This document shows positions 1-10,446 of a stretch of 64,000 nt of DNA, one piece after another. The notes below the pieces were generated by a model, which was not told where the DNA came from, made no database searches, and worked only from the letters and a program-made list of their open reading frames with translations. Where the stretch lies: contig NC_040028.1 in assembly GCF_000972845.2 (NCBI RefSeq), positions 8,361,198 to 8,425,197 on the forward strand. The letters are read 5' to 3'. The translations under genes were made by a program, and so were the position numbers. Origin of the DNA: Larimichthys crocea. Taxonomy: Eukaryota > Chordata > Actinopteri > Sciaenidae. Each line of letters starts with the position of its first letter. Position 1 is the stretch's first letter.

Positions 1-849
1 AGCTGGAGGAATGACAACAAACTCCAGTGCCAGGGTGACAGCCAGAAAAGGATTTATCTTTTCAATGTCATAACGGCTCAAGGCAATATCACAAAACCCT
101 GTGGTGGAATAGATCACAAATGAAATAATGTGCGGCAGACAGCTCTGAAATACTTTCCCTTTGAATTCTGCTGAGCTTCTCCAGCAAATTATTAAAATTC
201 GCAGATAGGTGTACAGGACATAAAAAAGGGGAAAGAAAACTGTAGCTATGGTCAAAATCAAACCATAAATATTGTTTACATCAGTGGTAACACATGACAG
301 TTTAACAATATTCCAGTTGGCACAAAATATCTTTTGTATCTCGTTACCACACAGAGGAAGCCTGGCAGATAAAGAAATTAATATTAAAATACCAAAGGCT
401 GGAAAAAGCCAAGCTGCTGTGGCCAACTTAATAACCTTTTTAGAGTTCATCCTTCTGTAATAGTGCAAAGCATGACACACAGCAACATATCTATCATATG
501 CAATTATGCCAAGAATGGTCATCTCATAGGAAGCATATGTGTAAATAATATAGATCTGAGTGAAACAAGCAGGACGTGAGATTAAATGAACATCAGAAAG
601 AAGGTCCATGAGAAATCTGGGGAAGAAACCAGTCGAACCGTACAGAGAGTTGATGGATAAAAGCGCAATAAAAATATACATGGGCTCATGAAGTGCTCTT
701 TCACGAGATATCACTAGAATTATGATGAGATTAGCAAAGATAATAAAGCTGTAGAGCAGGAGGCAAAAAACAAATGCAAGATAGCGGTAATGTCCAATAT
801 TCACAAACATGGTGAGGTTGAAGTGAGAGGAAACAGTGATGTTTTCCAT
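1..849 (-). CDS. odorant receptor (subfamily I), partial: C-terminus beyond window edge
   Basis: Seven-transmembrane odorant GPCR of the olfactory neuron cilium. Reading the minus strand from the ATG at 847-849, the frame stays open for 283 codons to the window edge. Visible landmarks are an N-terminal MEN start with N-glycosylation sites, LHEPMYIF between TM1 and TM2, AYDRY at the end of TM3, paired cysteines in extracellular loop 2, and the start of TM7 (EFVVIPP). It aligns without gaps to the complete paralogue at 3938-4858, so only about 23 residues, including NPxxY, should be missing. The protein is shorter than a normal ~310-residue OR only because of the window boundary. It is the first of two subfamily I genes on this strand. 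Functional status is likely intact; the ligand is unknown. Confidence 0.9.
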   Translation of the reverse strand, partial: MENITVSSHFNLTMFVNIGHYRYLAFVFCLLLYSFIIFANLIIILVISRERALHEPMYIFIALLSINSLYGSTGFFPRFLMDLLSDVHLISRPACFTQIYIIYTYASYEMTILGIIAYDRYVAVCHALHYYRRMNSKKVIKLATAAWLFPAFGILILISLSARLPLCGNEIQKIFCANWNIVKLSCVTTDVNNIYGLILTIATVFFPLFYVLYTYLRILIICWRSSAEFKGKVFQSCLPHIISFVIYSTTGFCDIALSRYDIEKINPFLAVTLALEFVVIPPA

Positions 850-1861
850 TCCGCAATCATTCAATTAATCAGCCACTTGTCTTCATTGTTGAATAAAGAG
901 AGAAAATCAGATTATCTGCGCAAAAAGAAATTTAAGATACAGGCATGGTCATACCTGATAGTGGTTTATACTTACTAGGTGTGAATCGTGCTCAGGTGTG
1001 GTGTACATTTTGCTCTTTAGATCTATGGACACACCACAAGTGACGGTGATGGGAGGAGTTTTCGAGTCTTTTATGTTGTCTGACTTGACTCGGCGCGAAA
1101 CTGTTTAAGCCAATCAGACGTGAACAAATCTTTTTTTTTTAAAAACAATTCTGCCTTTCTTTCGCGTCTGGAGTCAAATAACACAGAAATTGTATGGAAT
1201 ACATTAAACTTGCATGAAGTTGATACAAATCTTCACCTCATGTTCATTTTAAACATGACTTGTGTTCTTTTTTTACAATCATTGTTCAGAAAGTAATACT
1301 TTTGTGTCACATCTGCAGGTGCATAACACCAGCAGTTATGTCCAGCCATGCAATATCTGACAATCCTAGCAGGAATATATAAATAATACATTATTAAAAA
1401 AAAAAGCTACAGGCTACATCACTGTCATAAGTTACAAATCACACAGGTTTCTCATCGGTTGTCTTTTTATACTTGGCTTTTGCAAAGAAGGTATATGAGT
1501 GCTTATAGGCATCAGGAGGAGCCCCCTAAACCTGCACCCCCTCAACTTGTTCAATAATACTGCCTGCTGTGGAAACATTCAGGTTTTCAGAATCCACAAT
1601 CTCCCAGGACACCAGCATCAAGAAGGCCCAGTAGAGGTTGTAGTTCCTGCGCCAGCTCAGGAAGCTCAACACCGCCATTAATAAGTCTGTTCTCTGCTCA
1701 TCGATCAGAGAATTTGCCATGCAGTCAGTAAACATCACTGCAGATTCATCAAACCCCGGACACAACCTGTCCAACAACTACAGAGCACTGTTCATTGGCA
1801 ACAAATAAACACAAAAGCATTTTATTCCCACAGGTCATTCCCACAATACTGTGATGAACAG

Positions 1862-1944
1862 TAGGGCTGCCACAAACGATTATTTTGATAGTCGACTAAT
1901 CACCGATTATTTTTTCGATTAGTCAACTAATCGTGGCAGCCCTA
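1862..1944. mobile_element. hAT-like fold-back MITE with perfect 8-bp target duplication
   Basis: An 83-bp element begins TAGGGCTGCCAC and ends GTGGCAGCCCTA, so the termini are perfect inverted repeats. The interior is also near-palindromic (CGATTAT / GTCGACTAATC / GATTAGTC). It is flanked by an exact 8-bp direct repeat ATGAACAG at 1854-1861 and 1945-1952. An 8-bp target-site duplication with CAGGGCTG-like ends is the hallmark of the hAT superfamily. There is no coding capacity, so it depended on a transposase supplied elsewhere. Confidence 0.88.
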
Positions 1945-3217
1945 ATGAACAGTGTCAGGAACAATCCACTGTATCTGTAAATTATGTATTCTCACTGTTT
2001 AAACTCAGTTTTCATCCATCCCACACCAGATTTTTGAGGTTAATCTGCCCAAAACTCCTGTCATCTGAGCCAGTTCACCACTGAGATGCTGAGATTGGTC
2101 AGTCTGTTGCGAGCTTGTGACATTACATTCAGTTAAGAACAAAAGACTGATTTAGTCCTTTAGTTTTTTTAAACTAGAAATCATAGAGCATAGAGTTAAG
2201 GGGAACCGTGGAGTCTGTGGGTAACCATTACCACAACTAGGGCTTTGCAATAAGATGGTATAAGTTGTGTGATAAATGTGCAGTCGATTCATAACCTCCA
2301 TTTGGTGACTGTGTGTCTGCTCAGTTTCTTCTCATCCTGACTTTTATTTTTTACCTTGATTCTCCACAGTCTGGATTAGTTCTGGCATTGCTTTTGTCCA
2401 CAAAGATGTGAGTTATAATAGTAAAATGAGCATAAGTTAATGAAGAAAATGTTTGGTGGTTACTAAGTTCAATTGTTGTTCAGGCCTTTTTAATCTAATA
2501 CTCAAGTGGTGATGCCAGTCATTATTATTGAATGATTTAATGTGCCAAACATAGGTGGAAAAAGCAACAAAGCCCTCTGGGACTTCGTCATGTGAGGAAG
2601 CTGAGCTGAGATACACGCTAGAAAAACCTTTTCACTGTAAATGCTTCACAACTTTATGTATGCTGGTGAACTTTTTATTTTTTTATTTTACCCCTGTCCT
2701 TCAGACAGTTTGAGCCAGACACTGGTGGCAACATTTTGTTTCAACACACAAATTATCGTTTTATAATTTTATTTATTTATTTTTTTCTTACAAAAGACAA
2801 AATGTACTTATTGAACTGCAAACTGGTGTTCACAGAATAAGAGGGGCAATGATGAGTCGTACTGGATCACCCCAAAGAGGTTTATATTTTATTTGTTAGT
2901 TTATAAAACCAAAACAATCAACTCCTTCAATCAAAATAATTTTCTTTTAACTTGACACAGCTCTCACAAAATATTGATTTAAAAATGATTGCCAAGTGCT
3001 TTCTCCGGTGGGAATTGTGAGTCTCTGTAAATAATATTATAAAAGTACAGTCTTTTAGATTTTATATATTATTATTATTATAAATTTATATAATATGTAA
3101 ATTAGAAATTTAAAATGTATATGTCTATTTAGTTTGTCTGTTCTGGGATACTGTAGAAACATGGTGTTTCAACATTGTGATTATACATGCATGAAAACAT
3201 CGCTATGAATGTTATAT

Positions 3218-3276
3218 TCCATGTCGCCTTATACTGAAAATAAAGGCCCCAAATCTAACACACTGCACCTTTAAGT
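3218..3276 (+). repeat. 3' end of an unclassified interspersed repeat
   Basis: The segment ending CACACTGCACCTTTAAG resembles 63838-63895 (ending CATACTGGACATTTAAG). Both follow the pattern of a short interspersed element end common in fish genomes. The family was not identified; two diverged copies in the window are the only direct support. Confidence 0.4.
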
Positions 3277-3339
3277 CAATAATAGAGATGATTCAAAAGA
3301 AAATGGATTTATTTCCTCGAGATTATACTAGCTGGAAGC

Positions 3340-3812
3340 AATATCACAAAATCCTGAATAAATAGAATAAATCCCATGAAAATGTGGCAAAAGGCTCTGA
3401 AATACTTTTCCTTTGAACTCTGCTACAACTGGCAGTTAGGTATACAGAACATAAAAAGGAAAAAAGGGGATGAGAGCTGTAATTAAAGACAACAGCAAAC
3501 AAAAAATATTTGATATTTGATATTTGATCATTTCACCACATTCCAGTTGGCCCAAAGTATTGTTTTGTATGTCATTGATAAAGAAAGAAAGCCAGGCGGA
3601 CAAATAAATGCACGCTGTAAATAAAAAGGAGGACAAAACCGAGCAAGTGCTGCCAATTTCAAAACTACTTTATAGTTATTTATTATGTGATAGTGTGAAA
3701 CTAACAACAACACCATGTAACATAATGCTGAGGATGGTCAGCTCAGATAAAAATAAATGCATAACATAAACAACATGGATCTGAGTGAAACCAGCTGGGC
3801 GTGAGATTACAC
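3340..3812 (-). pseudogene. odorant receptor pseudogene (subfamily I relic)
   Basis: The minus strand shows recognisable but broken similarity to the adjacent genes at 1-849 and 3938-4858. It covers the stretch from the TM3 region (a GATCTGAGTGAAACCAGC block near 3779) to the TM6/TM7 region (a CTCTGAAATACTTTTCC block near 3397). The frame is interrupted by several deletions and stops; the two longest open pieces are about 60 codons. The 5' third (TM1-TM2) and the C-terminus are absent. It lies about 125 bp downstream of the intact gene at 3938 in the same orientation, which fits a decayed tandem duplicate. Confidence 0.8.
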
Positions 3813-3937
3813 AAGTATCATTTTACAATTAGTTCTGATTCAAAGTGTAAGGAAGTTGATCACACCTTTCTTTTATTTGTGGGTTCTGTTGATTTGTTTA
3901 TATACAACAAACCATATTTACATAATCAGTAAAGGTA

Positions 3938-4858
3938 TTATTTTAAAAATGTCTTCACAATGTGTCTTCTAATTTCTGGTAATTTCAGTCCATATATGAG
4001 AGGATTCAGAAAAGGAGGAATGACAACAAATTCTAGTGACAAAATTAATGCCACAAACGGATTGATCTCATCGAGATTTTGTCTGCCCAGGGCAGTATCA
4101 CTACATGATGTAATGGAATAAACCACAAATGAAATAACATGTGGAAGACAACTCTGTAACACTTTTGCTCTGACCTCTGATGACATTTTCCAACAAGCGA
4201 TCACAATTCTCAGATAAGTGTAAAGGATAAAAACAAAGGGAAGAAAGCCTACAATTACAGCCCCAAGCATAGTACCAGTATTGTTAAAAGCGAAGGTGTT
4301 ACATGACAATTTTACAATATTCCAGCTGGCACAGTAGGCCTTCTGGATGTTGTTACCGCATAGAGGGAGACTGATAGTGATATTAATAACTATTGTGAGG
4401 CTACAGGTTGGACATACCCAAGCAAAAAAAGCCAATTTATAGACAGCTTTAGAGTTCATCCTTCTGTGATAGTGTAAAGCATGACAAACAGCAATATATC
4501 TATCATACGCCATAATGCTCAGGATAGTCACTTCATATGAAGCATACGTATAAATAACAAAGATCTGCGTGAAACAAGCAGGATGTGAGATTAAATGAAT
4601 ATCAGACAGAAGGTCCATGAGGAATCTGGGGAAGAAACCGGTTGAACCGTACAGAGCATTGGCAGATAAAATTGCAATAAAAATATACATGGGCTCATGA
4701 AGTGTACTCTCTCTTAATATTATCCACATCATGGCAAGATTTGCAGACATAATAAAGCTGTAGAGCAGGAGGCAAAAGACAAAGGCAAGGTAACGGTAGT
4801 GTCCAATATTCATGAACACTGTGAGGTTGAAGTAAAAAGAGACAGTGCTGTTTTCCAT
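3938..4858 (-). CDS. odorant receptor (subfamily I), complete
   Basis: An intact single-exon OR of 306 residues. I chose the ATG at 4856-4858 because it gives the MENST-type N-terminus shared with the paralogue at 1-849. An in-frame upstream ATG at 4978 would add 40 residues with no OR character. Landmarks are N-glycosylation sites at residues 3 and 11, LHEPMYIF at 53-60, MAYDRY at 116-121, conserved cysteines around ECL2, a QSCLPH motif at 235-240 before TM6, and NPLIY at 285-289. Length and motifs are normal for a functional fish OR. The product should sit in the ciliary membrane and couple to the olfactory G protein. Closest relative in the window is 1-849; the relic at 3340-3812 lies just downstream. 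Confidence 0.93.
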   Translation of the reverse strand: MENSTVSFYFNLTVFMNIGHYRYLAFVFCLLLYSFIMSANLAMMWIILRESTLHEPMYIFIAILSANALYGSTGFFPRFLMDLLSDIHLISHPACFTQIFVIYTYASYEVTILSIMAYDRYIAVCHALHYHRRMNSKAVYKLAFFAWVCPTCSLTIVINITISLPLCGNNIQKAYCASWNIVKLSCNTFAFNNTGTMLGAVIVGFLPFVFILYTYLRIVIACWKMSSEVRAKVLQSCLPHVISFVVYSITSCSDTALGRQNLDEINPFVALILSLEFVVIPPFLNPLIYGLKLPEIRRHIVKTFLK

Positions 4859-5587
4859 CCTGTTAATCAATGAGTCACTGTGTCTGTTTGTTGTACAGCC
4901 TATTAGCAATGAGAAATTAGCAGTCTTGACATGCGTACACACATGAACTACAGCTGTGGGCTCTGAGAGTAGTTTCATTGTCTTTTATTTTGTCCTGATA
5001 GCTTTTCTGATGTTAGACAAATATTTAACCTCTGGAGAATTAGAACATTTTCCTAAAGTATGTTGTTATGGAGGTCACGTGTGGGCCTTGCAGTCCTCAG
5101 TATTAGTTTGGCTTTGGTTGGGAACAGCAGGTGCCAGTCTATCTCAACACTGTGATGGCCAGGGTCGAAGAGACCTATTGCTGCCTTCCTAGACATAATA
5201 GATAGCTTGCCGTTGACGTTCCAATCTGCGTAAACAGACATCTGTGCCTCTCTTTGACTAATTCTGGGCACATGGTATTTGTGTGTTATCTTGGGGTTTA
5301 AAGTTTATCCACCAGGATGAGTTGGGCAGAATGTTAGACTGACTCAGGCACTTCTGATGAACTTTGAGAGTGTCTCTAATTCTCCTTGGCCAAGCGTCAA
5401 TAAATAATACAGCATAAAGCATCAGAGGCTCCTGAACACTTTCTTCCCTCCTGACCTCACCATTGACCTTTGACTTCAGCAATTTCTCCACAACATATGT
5501 TATGATGAGACATTTGTTTTTGGCTTCATAAGTGACACAGCTCTAATAATGGCAATGTTGACGATTATTATATATTATTTTATTGGT

Positions 5588-5768
5588 ATTTGGTAAAACT
5601 TTATATGAAGACATATAATGTATTATGGGAGCTTTATGGCCACACTCATAAACACACCTACTGCTTTCTAATGCAACTATATGAACAGTCATAAAACATT
5701 ATACATGTGAATTATAATGAACTTCAAGTGTCTCGTGGATGCTCATGACTAGTTATAAACTACATGTT
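5588..5768 (+). repeat. unclassified interspersed repeat, shared with 24130-24325 in inverse orientation
   Basis: The reverse complement of 24130-24325 aligns here over most of its length. Anchors are TGGTAAAACTTTATATGAAG versus TGGTAATACTTTCTATGAAG, the CCACACTCATAAA block, and GTGGATGCTCATGACTAG versus ATGGATGCTCTTGACTAG. The two copies are old and indel-diverged. There is no coding capacity and no clear terminal repeats. Confidence 0.6.
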
Positions 5769-7024
5769 GACTGTTGGGGGCTAAAATACATTATACCTAC
5801 ACACACCTCAATCAACTCATAGTGTGCTATAACAGTTAATGCAGAGTGATATGTTTCCTTTAAGAATTAATGTATAATATGTATAAATTATATATTCAAA
5901 TCAAAAAGACAAAATAGTAATGGTCCACGAGTAATTGTCTGTTTTATGCATCTAAATAAAAAAAAACACTTAACATTGGGGAATATAATTTAAGTGTGAT
6001 GTGACCTGATTACACAAGATACATTTGCCTGCATTGTTATGGAGGTAAAATCAACGGTCAAGCTGGATGCTGAAATGTCAGAACAAACTGTGAACAAAGT
6101 TAGATTGTTTAATACGTTTTCATGGTATTGTGAAGTTTAAGATCTAATGATGAGTGAGGTGCAATCACATTTTATGGGATGAAAATGTTTCATATTTTTA
6201 GTGGATAATCTGGTGAAGTACACTTGAATATAATGCAACCCAAAACGTCTGAAATAAAGAAACTTGATTTTTGGTAGTTTATGGCGGCATTGCTCTGATT
6301 AATTGATCATACACATGAGTTCTGTTCCACATAATTGTTATCGAGATTGCACTTATTACCCAGATAGATGACAACTGATCGTGAGAAAAAAAACAGCTGA
6401 ATAAACTGCTCTGTATTAAGGTAAAATAAATTGATTGATTTAATGAGTTTGTTTCTGGTTTCAGTGGCTGGCTAAAGAGGCTGTTTGTCTGAGTTAGTGC
6501 CTGGCCTTGCTCTCCAGAGGGGTGGTGTTGTTTTTTTAATTGCTCTCAGAGGAGAGTGGAGCTAATGACCTGTTGACCACTTCTACCATAATTACTGCAT
6601 GTGCTCTATGTAACTCTTTAAAAACAACAGCTACATTATCCCCTCTGAGGTATTCATTATTTAAGTGAACCTGTTTGACAGCTTTTGGGGTCAATAGGTA
6701 AATAGGTAAAGCTACATTGACCACCGGATCATAATTAGGTGGCTGTAGTAAGCGCTGTTCCCAGAAGCCTGTTGTTTTCCACACGGGGCCCACCAGGGAC
6801 TTGACAGTAATGATGCCCTTTACAGCAGCCTTTCATCAGCTATAGGACAGATATACACGTCAGTCTGGAGATCTGTAATTACATCACTCGTATTACATCA
6901 TTATGATTGTACATTTTTGTCCATTCATCCCTCTGAGACTTAAAGTACACAGACACAAATCAAAACAATACTTGTAATCAGTTTTAGGATGAACACATTA
7001 TGACCCCTAAAACTCAAAGATCAC

Positions 7025-7228
7025 CGCAGAGATTTATTTTTTTTCCCCTTTTTGAGCTTTATTTGACAGAGACAGCTGAAGAGTGACAGGAATGTGGGGA
7101 GAGAGAGATGGGGAATGACATGCGGGAAAGAGCCACATGTCAGATTCAAACCCTGGGCCACCGCGGCAAGGACTGAGCCTTTGTACATGGGGCAGATGCT
7201 CTACCAACTGAGCTAAATGACACCCCAC
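7025..7228 (-). mobile_element. tRNA-derived SINE
   Basis: On the minus strand the element starts with a tRNA-like head. The RNA polymerase III A box TAGCTCAGTTGGTAGAGC is at 7198-7215, and a B box GGTTTGAATCT follows at 7143-7153. A pyrimidine-rich body (CATCTCTCTCTCCCC, CCTGTCACTCTTCAGC) and an A-rich tail near 7025-7040 follow. The same family recurs at 19979-20158 (plus) and as a tail fragment at 58490-58612. The tRNA-like part is too diverged and too long to be a functional tRNA gene. Confidence 0.85.
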
Positions 7229-8256
7229 AAATTGGCTTTATTAATATTGAATTCATAAACCTGGCTACTGTGTAGTGGAAGCACATTTTGTTTATTTTTA
7301 TATATATTTATATGCTTCTGCGTCCATGAGTGAATAGGCTACATAATAGAATTGTTTCCCCTTTCCACAATCTGAAGTCTGCACCGTGTTTTATTTTGAA
7401 AATTGACCAGGTTCTGTTCTGTGCTGTTTCTGGGTCTGACTTGTAGTCAGCTCAATCTGTTTCTGTGATGCTTTGCATCTGTCAAAAAACGATAAGATGT
7501 GTATTCTCTGTGTCCTCTGAGTGGTAGACGCTTCTAAAACGTCTATAAATTATTCTATAAATTTTCTCAATATGACATTTGGGACACGGTTGAAGCACCT
7601 TGCCATACATTTTACAAATAAAGTACAATACAAATTAAGTCTCTTTAAAGACTCTGGGTATGACAGTCTCTCCGTAGCTCTATGAGCCCATGCTTCATGT
7701 GTTTGAATGAAAGAGAGAAGAGAAGAGAGAGATTACCAAAGAAAGAAGGTTTTGGGGAGAGGGAGTGAACGTATAAGGTGTGTTTAAGTAGATGTGAAAT
7801 GGGAATGGGGTCCTTCCTGAACCTAGTTATAAAACTTTTAATTAAATTTCAACTCTATTTCATTTAGTTTGTTAACATATCAAACTGACATCATCTTAGA
7901 AATCTCCCATGGCCTGTTTGCTTACATTCTTATTGACAGTCTTAAAACAATTATGGTCACAGGCATTGATTTCATTATTAAGGTCACTTTTCACAAGTAA
8001 GCCATGTAAAAATGAAAGCAAATTGACTGAATTGCTGTGATATACTATTGATAACACAGAGATGAACAGAATTTAATATACCGGCAACACTATAATAGTT
8101 CTCACCTATTATAAGCTTTGTGCATTTAATGCCTGAAACCTTCTTATTTGACCACTTAATGTACAGCATGGAATGTATAGAAACTGCTTATTTACTGTGT
8201 ATACTGACCTCAGACAATTTGGTGTGTTTAACATAACAGTACGCTAATCTTATAAA

Positions 8257-9204
8257 TCAAACCTTCAGCTTCAACTTCAATCTCTGACCTGCCATCACAC
8301 ACAAAGCCACCACTCTATATCTAATTTTAGTGAGGATCAGTCCATAAATAATGGGGTTTAGAACCGGGGGAAAAATGAGAAACTGTACGGCCATGAAGTT
8401 CTTTACATTTTGTGACACAGATGCTGATCCATATCTCGAGTACATTGTGTCAAAAAGCAAAGCAGCTGTCACATTAAGCAAACATAACAAATGTGGCACA
8501 CACGTCTGTGTAAACTTTTTCCTGCCCTCTTTTGACTTTAGAGCTGACTTTACAAGCTGCCCATAGGAACACACAATGAAGAGAACATGGGCACAATAGA
8601 AAGAAATAACAATCAATCCAAAAACGTTGTTTGCTTTCGATGAACCACAAGCAAGTTTAACAATTGACCAGTTCTCACAGTAGAGTTTCTGTATTTGGGA
8701 GCCACATAATTTCAGATTGGATGTCAAACTTATAACTACAACCTCACAGAGCAGAGGTACAAGCCAGGCCAAACTGATCAACACAGCAATAGTTTGTACA
8801 GACATTACTGAGTGATACTCCAGGGGTCGACATATAGCCACATATCTGTCATAGGCCATGACAGCTAAAATAGAGAAATCAATTGTTGCATAAGAGTATA
8901 TGACAAAGACCTGCAACAGACAGTTCACGTATGATATTATCTGAATTTTAGACAGAAGATCAAAAGCAAATTTAGGATAAAAAGCTGCAGTACCATAAAG
9001 TCCATTGATGCACAAGTTACATATAAAAATGTACATAGGTTCATGTAAGTTGTGATCCAGTATTATAGTTAAAATGAGAGACACATTTACCACTATAATT
9101 ACACAATAACACAATAAAGTGAGAGAGAACAGAGTCATTCTGTAGCTGACTGTCGCATTGAAGCCAGACAGTGAAAATACAATTATACTAGATATATTGC
9201 TCAT
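8257..9204 (-). CDS. odorant receptor (subfamily II), complete
   Basis: A complete single-exon OR of 315 residues. The start is the ATG at 9202-9204 (MSNISS); the open frame extends 8 codons further upstream but without an ATG. Features are N-glycosylation sites at N3 and N16, LHEPMYIF at 53-60, MAYDRYVAIC at 116-125, ECL2 cysteines near 167 and 176, a TCVPH motif at 234-238, and NPIIY at 283-287. The basic C-tail runs to LKLKV. It is intact and of normal length. The nearest relative is 12953-13894, with the same TM1 (TLFSLTLLCY) and the EGRKKF intracellular loop 3. The gene is an odorant-sensing GPCR; the ligand cannot be deduced. Confidence 0.93.
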   Translation of the reverse strand: MSNISSIIVFSLSGFNATVSYRMTLFSLTLLCYCVIIVVNVSLILTIILDHNLHEPMYIFICNLCINGLYGTAAFYPKFAFDLLSKIQIISYVNCLLQVFVIYSYATIDFSILAVMAYDRYVAICRPLEYHSVMSVQTIAVLISLAWLVPLLCEVVVISLTSNLKLCGSQIQKLYCENWSIVKLACGSSKANNVFGLIVISFYCAHVLFIVCSYGQLVKSALKSKEGRKKFTQTCVPHLLCLLNVTAALLFDTMYSRYGSASVSQNVKNFMAVQFLIFPPVLNPIIYGLILTKIRYRVVALCVMAGQRLKLKLKV

Positions 9205-10199
9205 TTTGCAGTCTTCCTTTAAAACCAACCACCTGCCATAAACTGTATTTACAAGACATGATGCATTGCTGTGAAGAAGTTCAAATGTTCATTGTTAGCC
9301 AGGTATATGTCCCATATATCATATGTTAACCACTGTAGGTTGGCCAGTGAGTTTATGTTGTTCATTTGGGACTCATTTGGGAATTTGTGACTTAAACTCC
9401 CCTTCCTCTGCTGCAGGTTTTTTGTTTGGCTGGCAAAGAAATATGATAAGGTGAAGAAGAAAAAAATGATTATCTTGAATAAAATATCTGCCATTGAACT
9501 CTAATCCCTTTTCTCCATCTCTCATCCCTCCTACAGCACATCATCTGGGTTCACCCTTATCCATAACATGCACTAAAACTTAAATTACTCCTTTTTAGTG
9601 AATGCTTTATAATTCACTATGAATGTCATAATAGACATGTTGTGCTCAAAACTTCTTGTATGTGTCAGTTATGCCGAATTGTGTGGCCTCTACACAACAG
9701 TGTAGTTAGGACTCTAAGGAGTGTTTTGTTTGTCTGTTCAACTAACTGTGGTAGAAGTTGCTATACCAGGTACAAAACCTTCTCTACTGAGAATACAATG
9801 ATGGTTATATCAAGGTAATTAATACCAAAACATTTTTGGAATAATTGGAAATGAGTGACTGCCTGGAACTGCTGGGAAAATTTGCATGCCCTCCAAGTGC
9901 CAGTAGAGACACAATGTATCTGTGCATGCTACTGCATCTGTGAAATAGTGAATAACACCTTATGTGGTTCCAGAGGGAGCTGCATGAAGTCTGATAAACT
10001 GCCTTGAGTCATGTAACTTACAAAATAAAATTACATATTAACATGTACTGCTGTGTCTATTGTCACTGACAGTGTAAAGGTTAAAGCAGTAGTATTGGGA
10101 ATTAAACTTTTCTGTTGTTTAATTGTTTGACTTTAAACACATTTCTTTATGGAAACCACTATTAGAACTAAAAAAATGAAGAAAAAAAAATTTACACAT
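9205..10199. other. intergenic stretch, nothing recognised
   Basis: AT-rich sequence upstream of the OR at 8257-9204. I see no gene, no clear transposon and no tandem repeat. The gene's regulatory region presumably lies in its first part. Confidence 0.4.
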
Positions 10200-10446
10200 C
10201 CATTCTCTGAAAGAAAGGCCAGGGTACATCTCTGACTATCATTTTCCATATTGTGTTATCAGAGCAATGATCATGTTTCCCTGTTAATGACATATCTCAG
10301 TTTCACAATCTATCAGCCTAATCTTTTAACTTTTTTGTTGTTGATACAGAATTGGTGGAATCATGAGAAACTGTATGGCCATGAAGTTCCCTCTGTTTAG
10401 TCATAACAGAATGATACTCCAGTGGTTGACATATAGCCACAGAATC
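10200..10446 (-). pseudogene. odorant receptor pseudogene remnant (subfamily II) with internal deletions
   Basis: The block from about 10200 (CATTCTCTGAAAGAAAGG) through 10318 (CAGCCTAATCTTTTAAC) matches the 3' flank and stop region of the gene at 12953-13894. At 10348-10388 it matches the TM7 coding part (AATTGGTGGAATCATGAG, AACTGTATGGCCATGAAGTT). It then jumps directly to the post-DRY region (CCTCTGTTTAGTCATAACAG, GATACTCCAGTGG) that lies about 400 bp further on in the intact gene. What remains is two separated coding pieces joined by deletion. It is non-functional. Confidence 0.82.

Larger units (their letters stand above)
850..3339. other. intergenic stretch with a hAT-type MITE and AT-rich sequence
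   Basis: No convincing gene. It holds the small MITE at 1862-1944 and a short repeat-family end near 3218-3276. The rest is AT-rich sequence with T- and A-runs. An open frame of about 80 codons on the minus strand around 1526-1774 has no ATG start and no recognisable domain, so I do not call it. Confidence 0.5.
4859..8256. other. intergenic stretch with a shared repeat and a SINE
   Basis: About 3.4 kb without a supported gene. It contains an interspersed repeat at 5588-5768 and a tRNA-derived SINE at 7025-7228. Two adjacent open frames on the minus strand (about 5053-5491) and one of 85 codons at 6536-6793 look protein-like in composition, but I recognise no domain. The rest is AT-rich. Confidence 0.45.

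Noticed and set aside
4859..4978. Upstream in-frame ATG extending the OR at 3938
   Set aside because: The extra 40 residues have no OR similarity, and the paralogue at 1-849 starts at the equivalent of 4858.
5053..5491. Two adjacent minus-strand open frames with protein-like composition
   Set aside because: No recognisable domain, separated by a stop, next to repeat sequence; could be a decayed gene piece but unsupported.
6536..6793. Minus-strand frame of 85 codons with a GDNVAVVF motif vaguely like a LINE endonuclease
   Set aside because: Similarity too weak and no neighbouring LINE blocks seen.
7034..7228. Open frame and possible tRNA gene at the SINE
   Set aside because: A and B boxes belong to a SINE head with a long pyrimidine-rich body and A-rich tail; a second dispersed copy exists at 19979.
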